From assembly GCF_003852895.1 (NCBI RefSeq), contig NZ_QUSW01000003.1, forward strand, positions 558,001 to 622,000: a stretch of DNA of 64,000 bases. The letters are read 5' to 3'. Below, in pieces: positions 51,335 to 62,931 of the stretch; position 1 is the first letter of the stretch, and every line of letters starts with the position of its first letter. This DNA is from Rhizobacter terrae. Its GTDB lineage: Bacteria > Pseudomonadota > Gammaproteobacteria > Burkholderiales > Burkholderiaceae_C. The notes beneath the pieces were generated by a model that made no database searches, was not told where the DNA came from, and saw only the letters and a program-made list of their open reading frames with translations. The translations under genes were made by a program, and so were the position numbers.

Positions 51335-52120
51335 TTACAAGGTGAAGTCGTAGTCGATCACCAGCGGCGCATGGTCCGAGAAGCGTTCCTTCAGGTAGAT
51401 GTGCTCGCTTTTCGCCGTCGCCGCGATCATCGGCGTCGCCAGGTGGTAGTCCAGCCGCCACCCCACGTTCTTCGCCCAGGCCTGGCCGCGGTTGCTCCAC
51501 CAGGTGTATTGCTCCGGGTGCGGATTCAGCGTGCGGAACACGTCCACCAGGCCGATCTGCTCCAGGGCATGGGTCATCCATGCCCGCTCCTCCGGCAGGA
51601 AGCCGCTGTTCTTCTGGTTGCTCTTCCAGTTCTTGAGGTCAATCTCCTTGTGGGCGATGTTCACGTCGCCCACGAGAATGAATTCACGCTCGGCCTTGAG
51701 CTGGATGAGGTGGGGCGCCATCAGCGCCAGGAAGCGGAACTTCGCCTGCTGGCGATGCTCTCCACTGCTGCCGCTCGGAAAGTAGCAGCTGATGACGCTC
51801 AACTTCCGCTGCGGCGTGTCGAAACGCATTTCGATGTAGCGGCCCTCGGCATCGAATTCCTCGTTGCCGATGCCGGTGATGACCTGCGTGGGTGCCTTGC
51901 GGCTGTACAGGCCCACGCCGGAATACCCCTTCTTCTCGGCGCAATGGAAATGACCGGTCATGCCTGCCACGGTGTCGAAGCGGCCCTCGATGTCGGCGAG
52001 CTGGGCCTTGATCTCCTGCACCCCCATACAATCGGCCGAGAGTCCCTCCGCGAACGGGATGAACCCCTTGTTCACCGCCGAGCGGATGCCGTTCAAATTC
52101 AAAGTCACAAGACGGAACAC
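51335..52120 (-). CDS. xth: Exodeoxyribonuclease III
   Basis: A 261-residue AP endonuclease/3'-5' exonuclease of the EEP fold. Motifs are LNLNGIRSA, QEIKAQ (catalytic Glu), GDVNIAHKEID and the C-terminal FSDHAPLVIDYD with the catalytic Asp-His. It repairs abasic sites and blocked 3' ends. The GTG start at 52120 gives the standard VFRLVTLNLNG N-terminus; the frame extends by TTG to 52135, inside the divergent pyrE start. Only 5 bases separate this start from the pyrE ATG. Confidence 0.9.
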   Translation of the reverse strand: MFRLVTLNLNGIRSAVNKGFIPFAEGLSADCMGVQEIKAQLADIEGRFDTVAGMTGHFHCAEKKGYSGVGLYSRKAPTQVITGIGNEEFDAEGRYIEMRFDTPQRKLSVISCYFPSGSSGEHRQQAKFRFLALMAPHLIQLKAEREFILVGDVNIAHKEIDLKNWKSNQKNSGFLPEERAWMTHALEQIGLVDVFRTLNPHPEQYTWWSNRGQAWAKNVGWRLDYHLATPMIAATAKSEHIYLKERFSDHAPLVIDYDFTL

Positions 52121-52125
52121 AGGCG

Positions 52126-52812
52126 ATGTCCTCAATGAGCGCAGCCCCCCCCAACGACACCCTGGCCCGTGACTTCGTGGCGTTCTCCGTCCAGTCCGGC
52201 GTGCTGAGGTTCGGGGAGTTCAAGACCAAGGCCGGGCGGCTGTCGCCCTATTTCTTCAATTCCGGCCTGTTCGACGACGGCGCCAAGCTAGCGCGCCTGT
52301 CGGAATTTTATGCGCGGCGCTTGCTGGCCTCGGGCCTGCAGTTCGACATGCTCTTCGGCCCGGCCTACAAGGGCATCACCCTGGCGGCCGGCACCGGCAT
52401 CGCCCTGGCGGGCCTGGGCCGCAGCGTGCCTTTTTGCCACAACCGCAAGGAAGCCAAGGACCATGGCGAAGGCGGGCTGATGGTGGGCGCGCCGCTCAAG
52501 GGCCGGGTGGTCATCATCGACGACGTCATCACCGATGGCGCCTCCAAGCGCGAATCGGTGGAGATGATCCGTGCGGCCGGTGCCGAGCCCGCGGCCGTGC
52601 TGATTGCCATGGACCGCATGGAGCGCGGCGGGCGCGATGACAACCTCTCGGACAAGTCTGCCGTTGAAGACTTTCAAAGCCAGTACGGCATTCCGGTCCT
52701 GAGCATCGCCAACCTGACCGATCTCATGCAGTATCTGCGCTCGAACGACGACCCGGCGCTGAGAACCCATTTCTCGGCCGTGGCCGCCTACCGCGAACGT
52801 TACGGAGTGTGA
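52126..52812 (+). CDS. pyrE: Orotate phosphoribosyltransferase
   Basis: A 228-residue enzyme that joins orotate with PRPP to make OMP in pyrimidine biosynthesis. The PRPP loop is VVIIDDVITDGASK, and FGPAYKGITLA and CHNRKEAKDHGEGG are the orotate-site loops. A second in-frame ATG at 52135 is an alternative start. The gene is divergent from xth with practically no intergenic space, so its promoter must lie within xth. The DUF4124 gene follows after one base. Confidence 0.93.
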   Translation: MSSMSAAPPNDTLARDFVAFSVQSGVLRFGEFKTKAGRLSPYFFNSGLFDDGAKLARLSEFYARRLLASGLQFDMLFGPAYKGITLAAGTGIALAGLGRSVPFCHNRKEAKDHGEGGLMVGAPLKGRVVIIDDVITDGASKRESVEMIRAAGAEPAAVLIAMDRMERGGRDDNLSDKSAVEDFQSQYGIPVLSIANLTDLMQYLRSNDDPALRTHFSAVAAYRERYGV

Positions 52813-52813
52813 C

Positions 52814-53542
52814 TTGGTCCTGCGCTGTGGTTTGAAGAAGTCGGACGTTGTCGGCCTCGGCGCGGGGTGGATCCTGTCCGCCTGCCTGCTGGCCGCCGGT
52901 TCGGCTGCCGCCGCGGCGCCCATCTACACCTGCGTGGACGCCACGGGCAAGAAGCACACGTCCGACCGCCCCATCGTCGAATGCGCCACCCGCGACCAGC
53001 GCTTGCTCAATGCGGACGGATCGGTCAGGCAGATCGTGCCCCCCACGCCCACCGCCGACGAACGTGCCGAGCAGGAGCAGCGCGAGCGCCAGGCCGCCGC
53101 CGAACGGGCCCAGCAGCAGGACACCATCCGGCGCGATCGCAACCTGATGACGCGATTCCCCAATGAGGCAGCGCACAACAAGGCCCGCGCCGCGGCGCTG
53201 GACGACGTGCGAAACGCGGTGGCCTTGTCCGAGAAGCGCATCGCGGCCCTTGCGGCCGACCGCAAGCCGCTGATGGACGAGGCCGAGTTCTACGCCGGCA
53301 AGCAGATGCCGCTCAAGCTCAAGCAGCAGCTCGATGCGAATGATGCGGCCACCGACGCACAGCGGTCGTTGATCCAGAACCAGCAGTCCGAGATCGGACG
53401 CATCAACGCGCTGTACGACACGGAGCTGGCGCGGCTGAAGAAGCTGTGGGCCGGCGCGCCGGCGGGGTCGCTCGGGGCGCTGCCCGCTGCGCCGGCGGCT
53501 TCGGGGGCGGCCTCGACCGCCGTGGCGAAGAAGGCCAAGTGA
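52814..53542 (+). CDS. DUF4124 domain exported protein
   Basis: A 242-residue protein with a signal peptide (GWILSACLLAAGSAAAAAP, cleavage near AAA-AP) and an N-terminal DUF4124 motif, IYTCVDATGKKHTSDRPI, common in Betaproteobacteria and Gammaproteobacteria. A long charged helix, probably coiled coil, follows (EQEQRERQAAAERAQQQ), then an Ala/Pro-rich tail. The start is TTG 52814, with GGAG 6 bases before it; no ATG precedes the signal peptide. It follows pyrE and converges on gatB, with a small hairpin between. Function unknown. Confidence 0.8.
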   Translation: MVLRCGLKKSDVVGLGAGWILSACLLAAGSAAAAAPIYTCVDATGKKHTSDRPIVECATRDQRLLNADGSVRQIVPPTPTADERAEQEQRERQAAAERAQQQDTIRRDRNLMTRFPNEAAHNKARAAALDDVRNAVALSEKRIAALAADRKPLMDEAEFYAGKQMPLKLKQQLDANDAATDAQRSLIQNQQSEIGRINALYDTELARLKKLWAGAPAGSLGALPAAPAASGAASTAVAKKAK

Positions 53543-53546
53543 AGCA

Positions 53547-53563
53547 GGGCGGCTCGGCCGCCC
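53547..53563. terminator. Short GC hairpin between converging genes
   Basis: GGGCGGC (53547-53553) and GCCGCCC (53557-53563) are separated by TCG, in the 39-base gap between the DUF4124 and gatB stops. There is no T-run on either side, so termination efficiency is doubtful. Confidence 0.35.
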
Positions 53564-53581
53564 CGTTCAAGACCCGTCGAA

Positions 53582-55030
53582 TCAGCCGAGCTTCTTCTTC
53601 AGCAGCTCGTTCACCTGCGCCGGATTGGCCTTGCCCTTGGTGGCCTTCATGGCCTGGCCGACCAGGGCGTTGAAGGCCTTCTCCTTGCCGGCGCGGAATT
53701 CCTCCACCGACTTGGCGTTGGCGGCGAGCACCTCGTCGAGGATGCGCTCGAGTTCTCCGGTGTCGTTCATCGGCTTGAGGCCCTTGGCCTCGATGACCGC
53801 GTCGACGTCCTGAGCCTCACCGGTCCACAGCGCTTCGAAGACCTGCTTTGCGCCGTTGTTGGTGACAGTGCCGTCGCTGATGCGCGAGATCAGCTTGGCC
53901 AGGGTCTCAGCCTTTACCGGGCTCGCATCCAGCTCACGACCTTCGGCATTCAAGCGCCGCGACACTTCGCCCATCAGCCAGTTCGCCGCCAGCTTCGGCT
54001 GGCCGCACGCCTTGGCCGTGGACTCGAAGAACGCGCCGAAGGCCTTGCTCTGGGTCATCATGGTCGCGTCGTATTCCGGCAGGCCGTAATCCTTCTGGAA
54101 GCGGGCGGCCATCACGCGGGGCAGCTCGGGCATGTGGGCGCGCACGTCCTCGATCCATGGCTGCGGGATCATCAGCGGCGGCAGGTCGGGGTCGGGGAAG
54201 TAGCGGTAGTCGTGCGCATCTTCCTTGGTGCGCATGGCCCGCGTCTCGCCGGAGTCGGGGTTGAACAGCACGGTGGCCTGCTGAACCTTGCCGCCATCCT
54301 CGACCAGGTCGATCTGCCACTGGATCTCGAAGTCGATCGCCTGCTGCAGGAACTTGAAGCTGTTCAGGTTCTTGATCTCGCGCCGCGTGCCGAAGGGCTC
54401 GCCGGGCTTGCGCACCGACACGTTGGCGTCGCAGCGGAAGGAGCCTTCCTGCATGTTGCCGTCGCAGATGTCGATCCACTTCACCAGCTCGTGCAGGGTC
54501 TTGGCGTACTCGACGGCCTCCGCACTGGAGCGCATGTCCGGCTCCGACACGATCTCCAGCAGCGGGGTGCCCGCACGGTTCAGGTCGATGCCGGTCTGGC
54601 CGGCGTAGTCCTCGTGCAGCGACTTGCCTGCATCCTCTTCGAGGTGCGCCCGGGTGAGCCTCACCTTGTGATGCACACCCCCCACGAAGAACTCGATCGT
54701 GCCGCCTTGCACCACCGGCGTCTCGTACTGGCTGATCTGGTAGCCCTTGGGCAGGTCGGGGTAGAAGTAGTTCTTGCGCGCGAAGATGGACTGGTTCGCC
54801 ACCTTGGCGCCCACCGCCAGGCCGAAGCGGATGGCCCGCTCCACCGCGCCCTTGTTCATCACGGGCAGCGTGCCCGGCAGCGCCAGGTCCACCGGCGAGG
54901 CCTGCGTGTTCGGCTGCGCACCGAACGCGGTGGACGACCCGCTGAAGATCTTCGATTGCGTGGACAGTTGCGCGTGCGTTTCCAGGCCGATGACGACCTC
55001 GTAGCCGCGGATCAGTTTGCTCGTGCTCAT
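53582..55030 (-). CDS. gatB: Asp-tRNA(Asn)/Glu-tRNA(Gln) amidotransferase subunit B
   Basis: A 482-residue subunit that activates misacylated Glu-tRNA(Gln) or Asp-tRNA(Asn) with ATP. Motifs include [26 protein letters not shown], and the C-terminal YqeY-like helical tail ending [11 protein letters not shown], which binds tRNA. ATG 55030 is the start; the frame is open to 55312 inside gatA, but that part is not homologous. Two bases separate gatA and gatB. Presence of GatCAB means the organism makes Gln-tRNA or Asn-tRNA by the indirect route. Confidence 0.96.
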   Translation of the reverse strand: MSTSKLIRGYEVVIGLETHAQLSTQSKIFSGSSTAFGAQPNTQASPVDLALPGTLPVMNKGAVERAIRFGLAVGAKVANQSIFARKNYFYPDLPKGYQISQYETPVVQGGTIEFFVGGVHHKVRLTRAHLEEDAGKSLHEDYAGQTGIDLNRAGTPLLEIVSEPDMRSSAEAVEYAKTLHELVKWIDICDGNMQEGSFRCDANVSVRKPGEPFGTRREIKNLNSFKFLQQAIDFEIQWQIDLVEDGGKVQQATVLFNPDSGETRAMRTKEDAHDYRYFPDPDLPPLMIPQPWIEDVRAHMPELPRVMAARFQKDYGLPEYDATMMTQSKAFGAFFESTAKACGQPKLAANWLMGEVSRRLNAEGRELDASPVKAETLAKLISRISDGTVTNNGAKQVFEALWTGEAQDVDAVIEAKGLKPMNDTGELERILDEVLAANAKSVEEFRAGKEKAFNALVGQAMKATKGKANPAQVNELLKKKLG

Positions 55031-55032
55031 GT

Positions 55033-56543
<1,511 letters not shown>

Positions 56544-56547
<4 letters not shown>

Positions 56548-56843
56548 TCGATCACCTTGGGAACGAGGAAGAGGCCGTCCTCGACGACGGGGGCGCTGCG
56601 CTGGTTGAGCTCGCGCTGGTTGATCTCGGTGACCGCGTCCTCGCGCAGGCGAAGAGCCACCTCGCTCACCGCGGACAGCGGTGTGTACAGCGGCTCGACG
56701 CCGCTGGTGTCCATTGCCTTCATCTGATCGACGATGGAAAAGAACCCATTGAGCTGGGTGAGCATCGACGCCTGCTCGGCCGGCGAGAGCTCGAGCCGGG
56801 CAAGGTGGGCGATGCGGCTGACGTCTTCGTGTGCCAGTGCCAT
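56544..56843 (-). CDS. gatC: Asp-tRNA(Asn)/Glu-tRNA(Gln) amidotransferase subunit C
   Basis: A 99-residue small subunit that wraps around GatA and GatB. It has the usual N-terminal helices ([15 protein letters not shown]) and the C-terminal [16 protein letters not shown]. It is the first gene of the gatCAB operon and is divergent from mreB. It overlaps gatA by 4 bases (ATGA). Confidence 0.95.
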
Positions 56844-56898
56844 GGAAATTAGAGTGTTCCGGACCCTGCAGGAGGGTCGTAAACCAGAGGGGATCGGG

Positions 56899-56919
56899 TA
56901 TTATCTTCGGTTATCCACA
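56899..56919 (+). promoter_or_regulatory. mreB upstream region: -10 element and perfect DnaA box
   Basis: TATTAT (56899-56904) looks like a good -10; the -35 position (56876-56881, GTCGTA) is weak. TTATCCACA, the strict DnaA box, occupies 56911-56919, exactly where the transcript would begin. The whole divergent gap runs from 56844 to 57061 and holds no gene. Confidence 0.5.
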
Positions 56920-57043
56920 ACCCTCGGTGGACACGAGGAACTGAGTGTTCCCGCGGGCTGCCGTTGGGTTTACACGCGTCGCCACCACAACGAATTCAAA
57001 AGCGTCCAGCACGGCCCCGGCCAGTCGCCGCGAGCTTGCTTGA

Positions 57044-58105
<1,062 letters not shown>

Positions 58106-58118
58106 GACCGATGATCCG

Positions 58119-58154
58119 AAAAAGCCGGCACGTTCCTGACGTGGCCGGCTTTTT
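58119..58154 (+). terminator. Intrinsic terminator between mreB and mreC
   Basis: AAAAAGCCGGCACGT (58119-58133) pairs with 58139-58154 through ACGT and GCCGGCTTTTT, with one bulged base. A-rich and T-rich arms make it work in both directions. It lies 13 bases after the mreB stop and 27 bases before mreC, so partial termination would lower mreC relative to mreB. Confidence 0.85.
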
Positions 58155-58181
58155 CAATTCAAACCTGAGAACACAGACGTC

Positions 58182-59108
58182 GTGGTAACGCCGCTCGGCA
58201 CGCTGGACCGGACCCCGCCGCCCTTCTTCCGGCAAGGGCCGTCGGCGCTGACCAAGCTCATGTTCTTCTCGGCGCTGGCTGTGTTCCTGATGGTGGCCGA
58301 CACCCGGCTGAAGATCACCCAGCCGCTGCGCACGGTGGTGGCCACGGTGCTCAACCCGGTCGAGCGCATCCTGCGGGTGCCCATCGATGCCTGGAACGGC
58401 GCGGGCGACTACGCCATGGGACTGCAGCACGCCCTGAGCAGCGAGGCACAGGCGCGGGCCAAGCTGGCGCAGCAGGCCGAGCGCTCCTCGCGGGTGGAGC
58501 AGCTGCAGGCCGAGAACAAGCGGCTGCGCGATCTGCTCACGCTGCGTCCCGCCCTCGTGGTGAAGTCGTTGCCGGCCGAGGTGCTGTACGAGGCGTCCGA
58601 CCCGTATTCGCGCAAGGTCATCATCGACCGCGGCATGGCCCAGGGCGTGGCGCTGGCGTCGCCGGTCATCAACGAGGCCGGCGTGCTGGGGCAGGTGACG
58701 CGGGTGTATCCGCTGTCGTCGGAGGTGACGCTGCTCACCGACAAGGAAGCCGCCATCCCCGTGCTCAACGTGCGCACCCAGGCGCGGGCCGCGGCCTACG
58801 GCACGGCCACCGGGCTGGAGCTGCGCTTCCAGGCCGGCAACGCCGACGTGCTGCCGGGCGACATCCTGCAGACCTCGGGCGTGGACGGCGTCTACCCGCC
58901 CGGCATCGCCGTGGCCAAGGTGATGACGGTGGACCGCAAGGTTGACACCGGCTTCGCCCGCGTCACACTCGCTCCGAGCGCCCCGCCCGACGGCGTGCGC
59001 CACGTGCTCGTGCTGGAGCCGGTGGGCCTGCAGCTGCCGCCCAAGCCGGAGCCGGTGCCCGAGGAGTCGGCCAAGGCCGGCAAGACGAGGAAGGCGGTGA
59101 AGAAATGA
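58182..59108 (+). CDS. mreC: Rod shape-determining protein MreC
   Basis: A 308-residue bitopic protein: one membrane helix at about residues 27-45, a coiled coil (LAQQAERSSRVEQLQAENKRL), and the paired beta-domains with VIIDRGMAQGV, VINEAGVLGQVTRV and GDILQTSGVDGVYPPGIAV as family marks. It links MreB with PBP2/RodA in the periplasm. The start is GTG 58182. The C-terminus is Lys- and Pro-rich. mreD overlaps by 4 bases. Confidence 0.95.
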   Translation: MVTPLGTLDRTPPPFFRQGPSALTKLMFFSALAVFLMVADTRLKITQPLRTVVATVLNPVERILRVPIDAWNGAGDYAMGLQHALSSEAQARAKLAQQAERSSRVEQLQAENKRLRDLLTLRPALVVKSLPAEVLYEASDPYSRKVIIDRGMAQGVALASPVINEAGVLGQVTRVYPLSSEVTLLTDKEAAIPVLNVRTQARAAAYGTATGLELRFQAGNADVLPGDILQTSGVDGVYPPGIAVAKVMTVDRKVDTGFARVTLAPSAPPDGVRHVLVLEPVGLQLPPKPEPVPEESAKAGKTRKAVKK

Positions 59109-59626
59109 TCATGCCGCGCAGCTCCGACCAGCTCCTGCTGCCGGTCAACCCGTTGTTCGTGTGGACGACGCTGGTCGTGGCCTTCCTGCTCAACCTCGTG
59201 CCGCTGGGGCGCCACGCGTCCATGCCCGACTTCATGGCCCTGGTGCTGGTGTTCTGGAACGTGCACCAGCCGCGCCGCGTGGGCGTGGGCCTGGCCTTCC
59301 TGTTCGGGCTGATGATGGACGTGCACGACGGCGCCATCCTCGGCCAGCATGCGCTGGCCTACACGCTGCTGAGCTTCTTCGCCATCACCATCCACCGCCG
59401 GCTGCGCTGGTTCACCGTACCCTCGCAGGCGGTGCAGATCCTGCCGCTGTTCGGCGCGGCGCATGCGGTGTCGTTCATTATTCGCATGTTCGCCGGCGGC
59501 ATGCTGCCGGGCTGGGAACTGGTGTTCGCGCCGGTGTTCGAATCCCTGCTGTGGCCGGTGGTCACGTGGCTGCTGCTGGCGCCGCAGCGGCGCGCGCCCG
59601 ATCCCGATGAGAACCGCCCGCTGTAA
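59105..59626 (+). CDS. mreD: Rod shape-determining protein MreD
   Basis: A 173-residue inner-membrane protein with about five helices (LVVAFLLNLVPLG, FMALVLVFWNVHQPRRVGVGLAFLFG cut by a loop). PRRVGVGLAF is the most conserved MreD stretch. It supports the MreBCD elongation complex. Its ATGA overlaps the mreC stop, and mrdA starts 10 bases after its end. Confidence 0.92.
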   Translation: MIMPRSSDQLLLPVNPLFVWTTLVVAFLLNLVPLGRHASMPDFMALVLVFWNVHQPRRVGVGLAFLFGLMMDVHDGAILGQHALAYTLLSFFAITIHRRLRWFTVPSQAVQILPLFGAAHAVSFIIRMFAGGMLPGWELVFAPVFESLLWPVVTWLLLAPQRRAPDPDENRPL

Positions 59627-59636
59627 GGGGTGATGC

Positions 59637-61685
59637 GTGACTGAACTCAAGAATGTCGAGCAGGAGCTGGGGCGATTCCGCACCCGGCTGGTGGCCGCGG
59701 CCGCCTTCGTCCTGTTCGCCTTCGCCCTGCTGACCGCGCGGCTGGTGTTCCTGCAGGTCTACCGGCACGAGGAGCTGTCCACGCAGGCGGAGAACAACCG
59801 CATCTCGGTGGTGCCCATCGTGCCCAACCGCGGGCTCATCGTCGACCGCAATGGCGTGGTGCTGGCCAACAACTACTCGGCCTACACGCTGGAGATCACA
59901 CCATCCAAGGTCGAGAACCTGGACGCCACCATCGACCAGATCGCCGAGGTGATCGAGGTGCAGCCGCGCGACCGCAAGCGCTTCAAGCGGTTGCTGGAAG
60001 AAACCAAGAGCATCGAGTCGCTGCCCATCCGCACCAAGCTCACCGACGAGGAAGTGGCCCGCTTCACCGCCCAGCGCTTTCGCTTCACCGGCGTGGACAT
60101 CAAGGCGCGCCTGTTCCGCAACTACCCCTACGGCGACCTGGCCAGCCACCTGATCGGCTACATCGGCCGCATCAACACCGCGGAGAAGGAAAAGCTCGAC
60201 GACTCCGACGACGAAGCCAACTACCGCGGCACGGAGTACATCGGCAAGCTGGGCGTGGAGCAGAGCTACGAGAACGAGCTGCACGGCCAGACCGGCTTCG
60301 AGGAGGTCGAGACCAGCGCCGGCGGGCGGGCGGTGCGGCGGCTCAAGAGCAACCCGCCGACGCCGGGCAACAAGGTGGTGCTGTCGGTCGACATCAAGCT
60401 GCAGGCGCTGGTGGAAGAACTCTTTGGTGACCGCCGCGGTGCGCTGGTGGCCATCGACCCGCGCAGCGGCGAGATCCTCGCCTTCGTCAGCAAGCCCAAT
60501 TTCGACCCGAACCTGTTCGTCGATGGCATCGATGCGGACAACTGGAAGATCCTCAACGAGTCCATCGACAAACCGCTGCTGAACCGCGCGCTGCGTGGTG
60601 CTTACCCGCCGGGCTCCACCTACAAGCCCTTCATGGCGCTGGCCGCGCTCACACTGGGCAAGCGCACGCCGCAGCAGGCCATCTCCGACCCCGGCTTCTT
60701 CTGGTTCGGCAACCACAAGTTCCGCGACGACAAGGAAGGCGGCCACGGCATGGTGGACATGTACCGCTCCATCGTGCAGTCGTGCGACACCTATTACTAC
60801 ATGCTCGCCAACGACCTGGGCGTCGATGCGATGCATGACTTCATGGCGCCCCTCGGGTTCGGCCAGCTCACCGGCATCGACCTGCACGGCGAGCTCCGCG
60901 GCGTGCTGCCCTCCACCGAGTGGAAGCGCAACACCTTCAAGCGCAAGGAACTGCAGAAGTGGTACGCCGGCGAGACCATCTCGCTGGGCATCGGCCAGGG
61001 CTACAACACCTTCACCATGCTGCAGATCGCGCAGGCCACGGCCACCGTGGCCGCGGGTGGGCAGCGCTTCAAGCCGCACGTGGTGCATGCGATCGAGAAC
61101 GTCGAGACGCGTGAGCGGCGGCCGCTGGAAGGCGTCGCGCTGCCGACCATCCCGCTGAATCCGGACCACGTGGCCTTCATCCACCAGGCACTGTACGGCG
61201 TGACGCAGGAGGGCACCTCGCGTTCGTCCTTCGTCAACGCGCCCTACAAGACCGGCGGCAAGACGGGCACGGCGCAGGTGGTGGCCATCAAGACCAACGA
61301 GAAGTACGACGCCAGCAAGGTCGATGAGCGCCACCGCGACCATGCGCTGTACATGGCCTTCGCGCCGCTGGAGCAGCCGCGCATCGCGGTGGCGATGGTG
61401 GTGGAGAACGCCGGCTTCGGCGCCGGCGCGGCTGCGCCCATCGCGCGCCGCGTCTTCGACTACGTGCTGCAAGGCACCTACCCGAGCGTGGAGGACGTCG
61501 CCGCCACGCAGCTGGGCCAGTCCACTGCACCCGTGGGCACGCCTCGGCAGGCGTCGATGGTGCCGCTGCCCGGTGCGCCTGCCATCGTGCCCCAGGGCGG
61601 CGTGATACCAGCTGCGGCATCAGCGCCGGTGCCGGCGTCCGCTGCGAAGGTGCAGAAAGTGGCCTTGGCGGGGGCTGGCCGATGA
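59637..61685 (+). CDS. mrdA: Penicillin-binding protein 2, elongasome transpeptidase
   Basis: A 682-residue class B PBP: one N-terminal helix, the pedestal domain, and a transpeptidase domain with active Ser S327 (PPGSTYKP), and K542-T-G-T. It cross-links lateral wall peptidoglycan with RodA. The length exceeds E. coli PBP2 (633) because of an Ala/Pro-rich C-terminal tail, as in other Burkholderiales. The start is GTG 59637 after AAGGGG. The 3' end overlaps a 20-codon bridging ORF. Confidence 0.95.
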   Translation: MTELKNVEQELGRFRTRLVAAAAFVLFAFALLTARLVFLQVYRHEELSTQAENNRISVVPIVPNRGLIVDRNGVVLANNYSAYTLEITPSKVENLDATIDQIAEVIEVQPRDRKRFKRLLEETKSIESLPIRTKLTDEEVARFTAQRFRFTGVDIKARLFRNYPYGDLASHLIGYIGRINTAEKEKLDDSDDEANYRGTEYIGKLGVEQSYENELHGQTGFEEVETSAGGRAVRRLKSNPPTPGNKVVLSVDIKLQALVEELFGDRRGALVAIDPRSGEILAFVSKPNFDPNLFVDGIDADNWKILNESIDKPLLNRALRGAYPPGSTYKPFMALAALTLGKRTPQQAISDPGFFWFGNHKFRDDKEGGHGMVDMYRSIVQSCDTYYYMLANDLGVDAMHDFMAPLGFGQLTGIDLHGELRGVLPSTEWKRNTFKRKELQKWYAGETISLGIGQGYNTFTMLQIAQATATVAAGGQRFKPHVVHAIENVETRERRPLEGVALPTIPLNPDHVAFIHQALYGVTQEGTSRSSFVNAPYKTGGKTGTAQVVAIKTNEKYDASKVDERHRDHALYMAFAPLEQPRIAVAMVVENAGFGAGAAAPIARRVFDYVLQGTYPSVEDVAATQLGQSTAPVGTPRQASMVPLPGAPAIVPQGGVIPAAASAPVPASAAKVQKVALAGAGR

Positions 61686-61744
61686 GCGCCGCCCGGCCGC
61701 CCGAAGGCGCTCGCACCGCAGCCCGCAGGGCGGAGGTTTCCTGA
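61682..61744 (+). CDS. 20-codon bridging ORF between mrdA and rodA
   Basis: ATG 61682 overlaps the mrdA stop as ATGA, runs 20 codons (starts MSAARPPEGART) and stops at TGA 61742-61744, whose last base is the first base of the rodA ATG. Start and stop are thus both coupled to the neighbours. It also repeats the ATGAGCGCC that opens rodA, so it may be a duplicated rodA start or a coupling leader. No functional peptide is claimed. Confidence 0.3.
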   Translation: MSAARPPEGARTAARRAEVS

Positions 61745-62898
61745 TGAGCGCCGTTTTCGACAAGCCCTCCGTCTGGCAACGCGTGCGTCCGGTGTTCACC
61801 GGCTTCGACGGCCCGCTCATCTTCGCCATGCTCTGGCTGGCGGCCTTCGGCCTGGTCACGATGTACTCCGCCGGCTTCGACCACGGCACGCGTTTCGTGG
61901 ACCATGCCCGCAACATGGTGCTGGCGCTGGTCATCCTCTTCCTCGTGTCGCAGGTGCCGCCGCAGAAGCTGATGTCGCTGGCCGTGCCGCTGTACACCGT
62001 GGGCGTGATCCTGCTCGTGGCCACGGCCGTCATGGGCGTCACCAAGAAGGGCGCGACGCGCTGGCTCAACGTGGGCGTGGTGATCCAGCCCAGCGAGATC
62101 CTCAAGATCGCCATGCCGCTGATGATGGCGTGGTGGTTCCAGCGGCGCGAAGGACGGGTGCGCATGCTGGACTTCAGCGTGGCACTGGTGCTGTTGATGA
62201 TTCCCGTCGGGCTCATCGTGAAGCAGCCCGACCTGGGCACGGCCATCCTCGTGTTCTCGGCCGGGTTCTACGTGATCTTCTTCGCCGGGTTGTCGTGGCG
62301 GCTCATCCTGCCGGTGGTCCTGGTCGGTGCGGTGGCCATCACCGCCATCGTGGTCTCGGCCGACCGCATCTGCCAGCCGGAAGTGAAGTGGCCCATGCTG
62401 CGCGACTACCAGAAGCACCGCGTGTGCACGCTGCTGGATCCGACCACCGACCCGCTGGGCAAGGGCTTCCACATCATCCAGGGCATGATCGCCATCGGCT
62501 CGGGCGGCGTCGAAGGCAAGGGCTTCATGAAGGGCACGCAGACCCACCTGGAGTTCATTCCCGAGCGCACCACCGACTTCATCTTCGCGGCCTTCGCCGA
62601 GGAGTTCGGGCTGATGGGCGTGGCCGGGCTGCTGCTGGGCTTTTGCTTCCTGATATTCCGCGGTCTGATGATCGCGGCCGACGCGCCCACTGTGTTCACC
62701 CGGCTGCTGGCCGGGGCCATCACGCTGAGCTTCTTCACCTATGCCTTCGTCAACATGGGCATGGTCAGCGGCATCCTGCCGGTGGTGGGCATCCCGCTGC
62801 CGTTCATCAGCTATGGCGGGACGGCGATGGTGACGCTGGGCTTGGGGCTGGGCATTCTCATGTCCATCGCCAAGAACAGGCGCCTGGTTCAGACCTAG
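61744..62898 (+). CDS. rodA: Rod shape-determining protein RodA, SEDS glycosyltransferase
   Basis: A 384-residue SEDS protein with 10 helices. Marks are GATRWLNVGVVIQPSEILKIA, VKQPDLGTAILVFSAGFYVIFFAGL in parts, and PLPFISYGGTAMVTLGLGLG near the end. It polymerises lipid II glycan chains with PBP2. The start ATG 61744 has GGAGG at 7 bases. It ends the shape cluster and converges on the sensor kinase gene. Confidence 0.96.
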   Translation: MSAVFDKPSVWQRVRPVFTGFDGPLIFAMLWLAAFGLVTMYSAGFDHGTRFVDHARNMVLALVILFLVSQVPPQKLMSLAVPLYTVGVILLVATAVMGVTKKGATRWLNVGVVIQPSEILKIAMPLMMAWWFQRREGRVRMLDFSVALVLLMIPVGLIVKQPDLGTAILVFSAGFYVIFFAGLSWRLILPVVLVGAVAITAIVVSADRICQPEVKWPMLRDYQKHRVCTLLDPTTDPLGKGFHIIQGMIAIGSGGVEGKGFMKGTQTHLEFIPERTTDFIFAAFAEEFGLMGVAGLLLGFCFLIFRGLMIAADAPTVFTRLLAGAITLSFFTYAFVNMGMVSGILPVVGIPLPFISYGGTAMVTLGLGLGILMSIAKNRRLVQT

Positions 62899-62931
62899 TC
62901 TGGGGCGGGCGAAGCGCACCCCACCTGCCGA

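Noticed and set aside
49544-52138. An 864-codon plus-strand open frame
   Set aside because: Shadow of the acyl-CoA synthetase and xth genes; composition typical of antisense frames.
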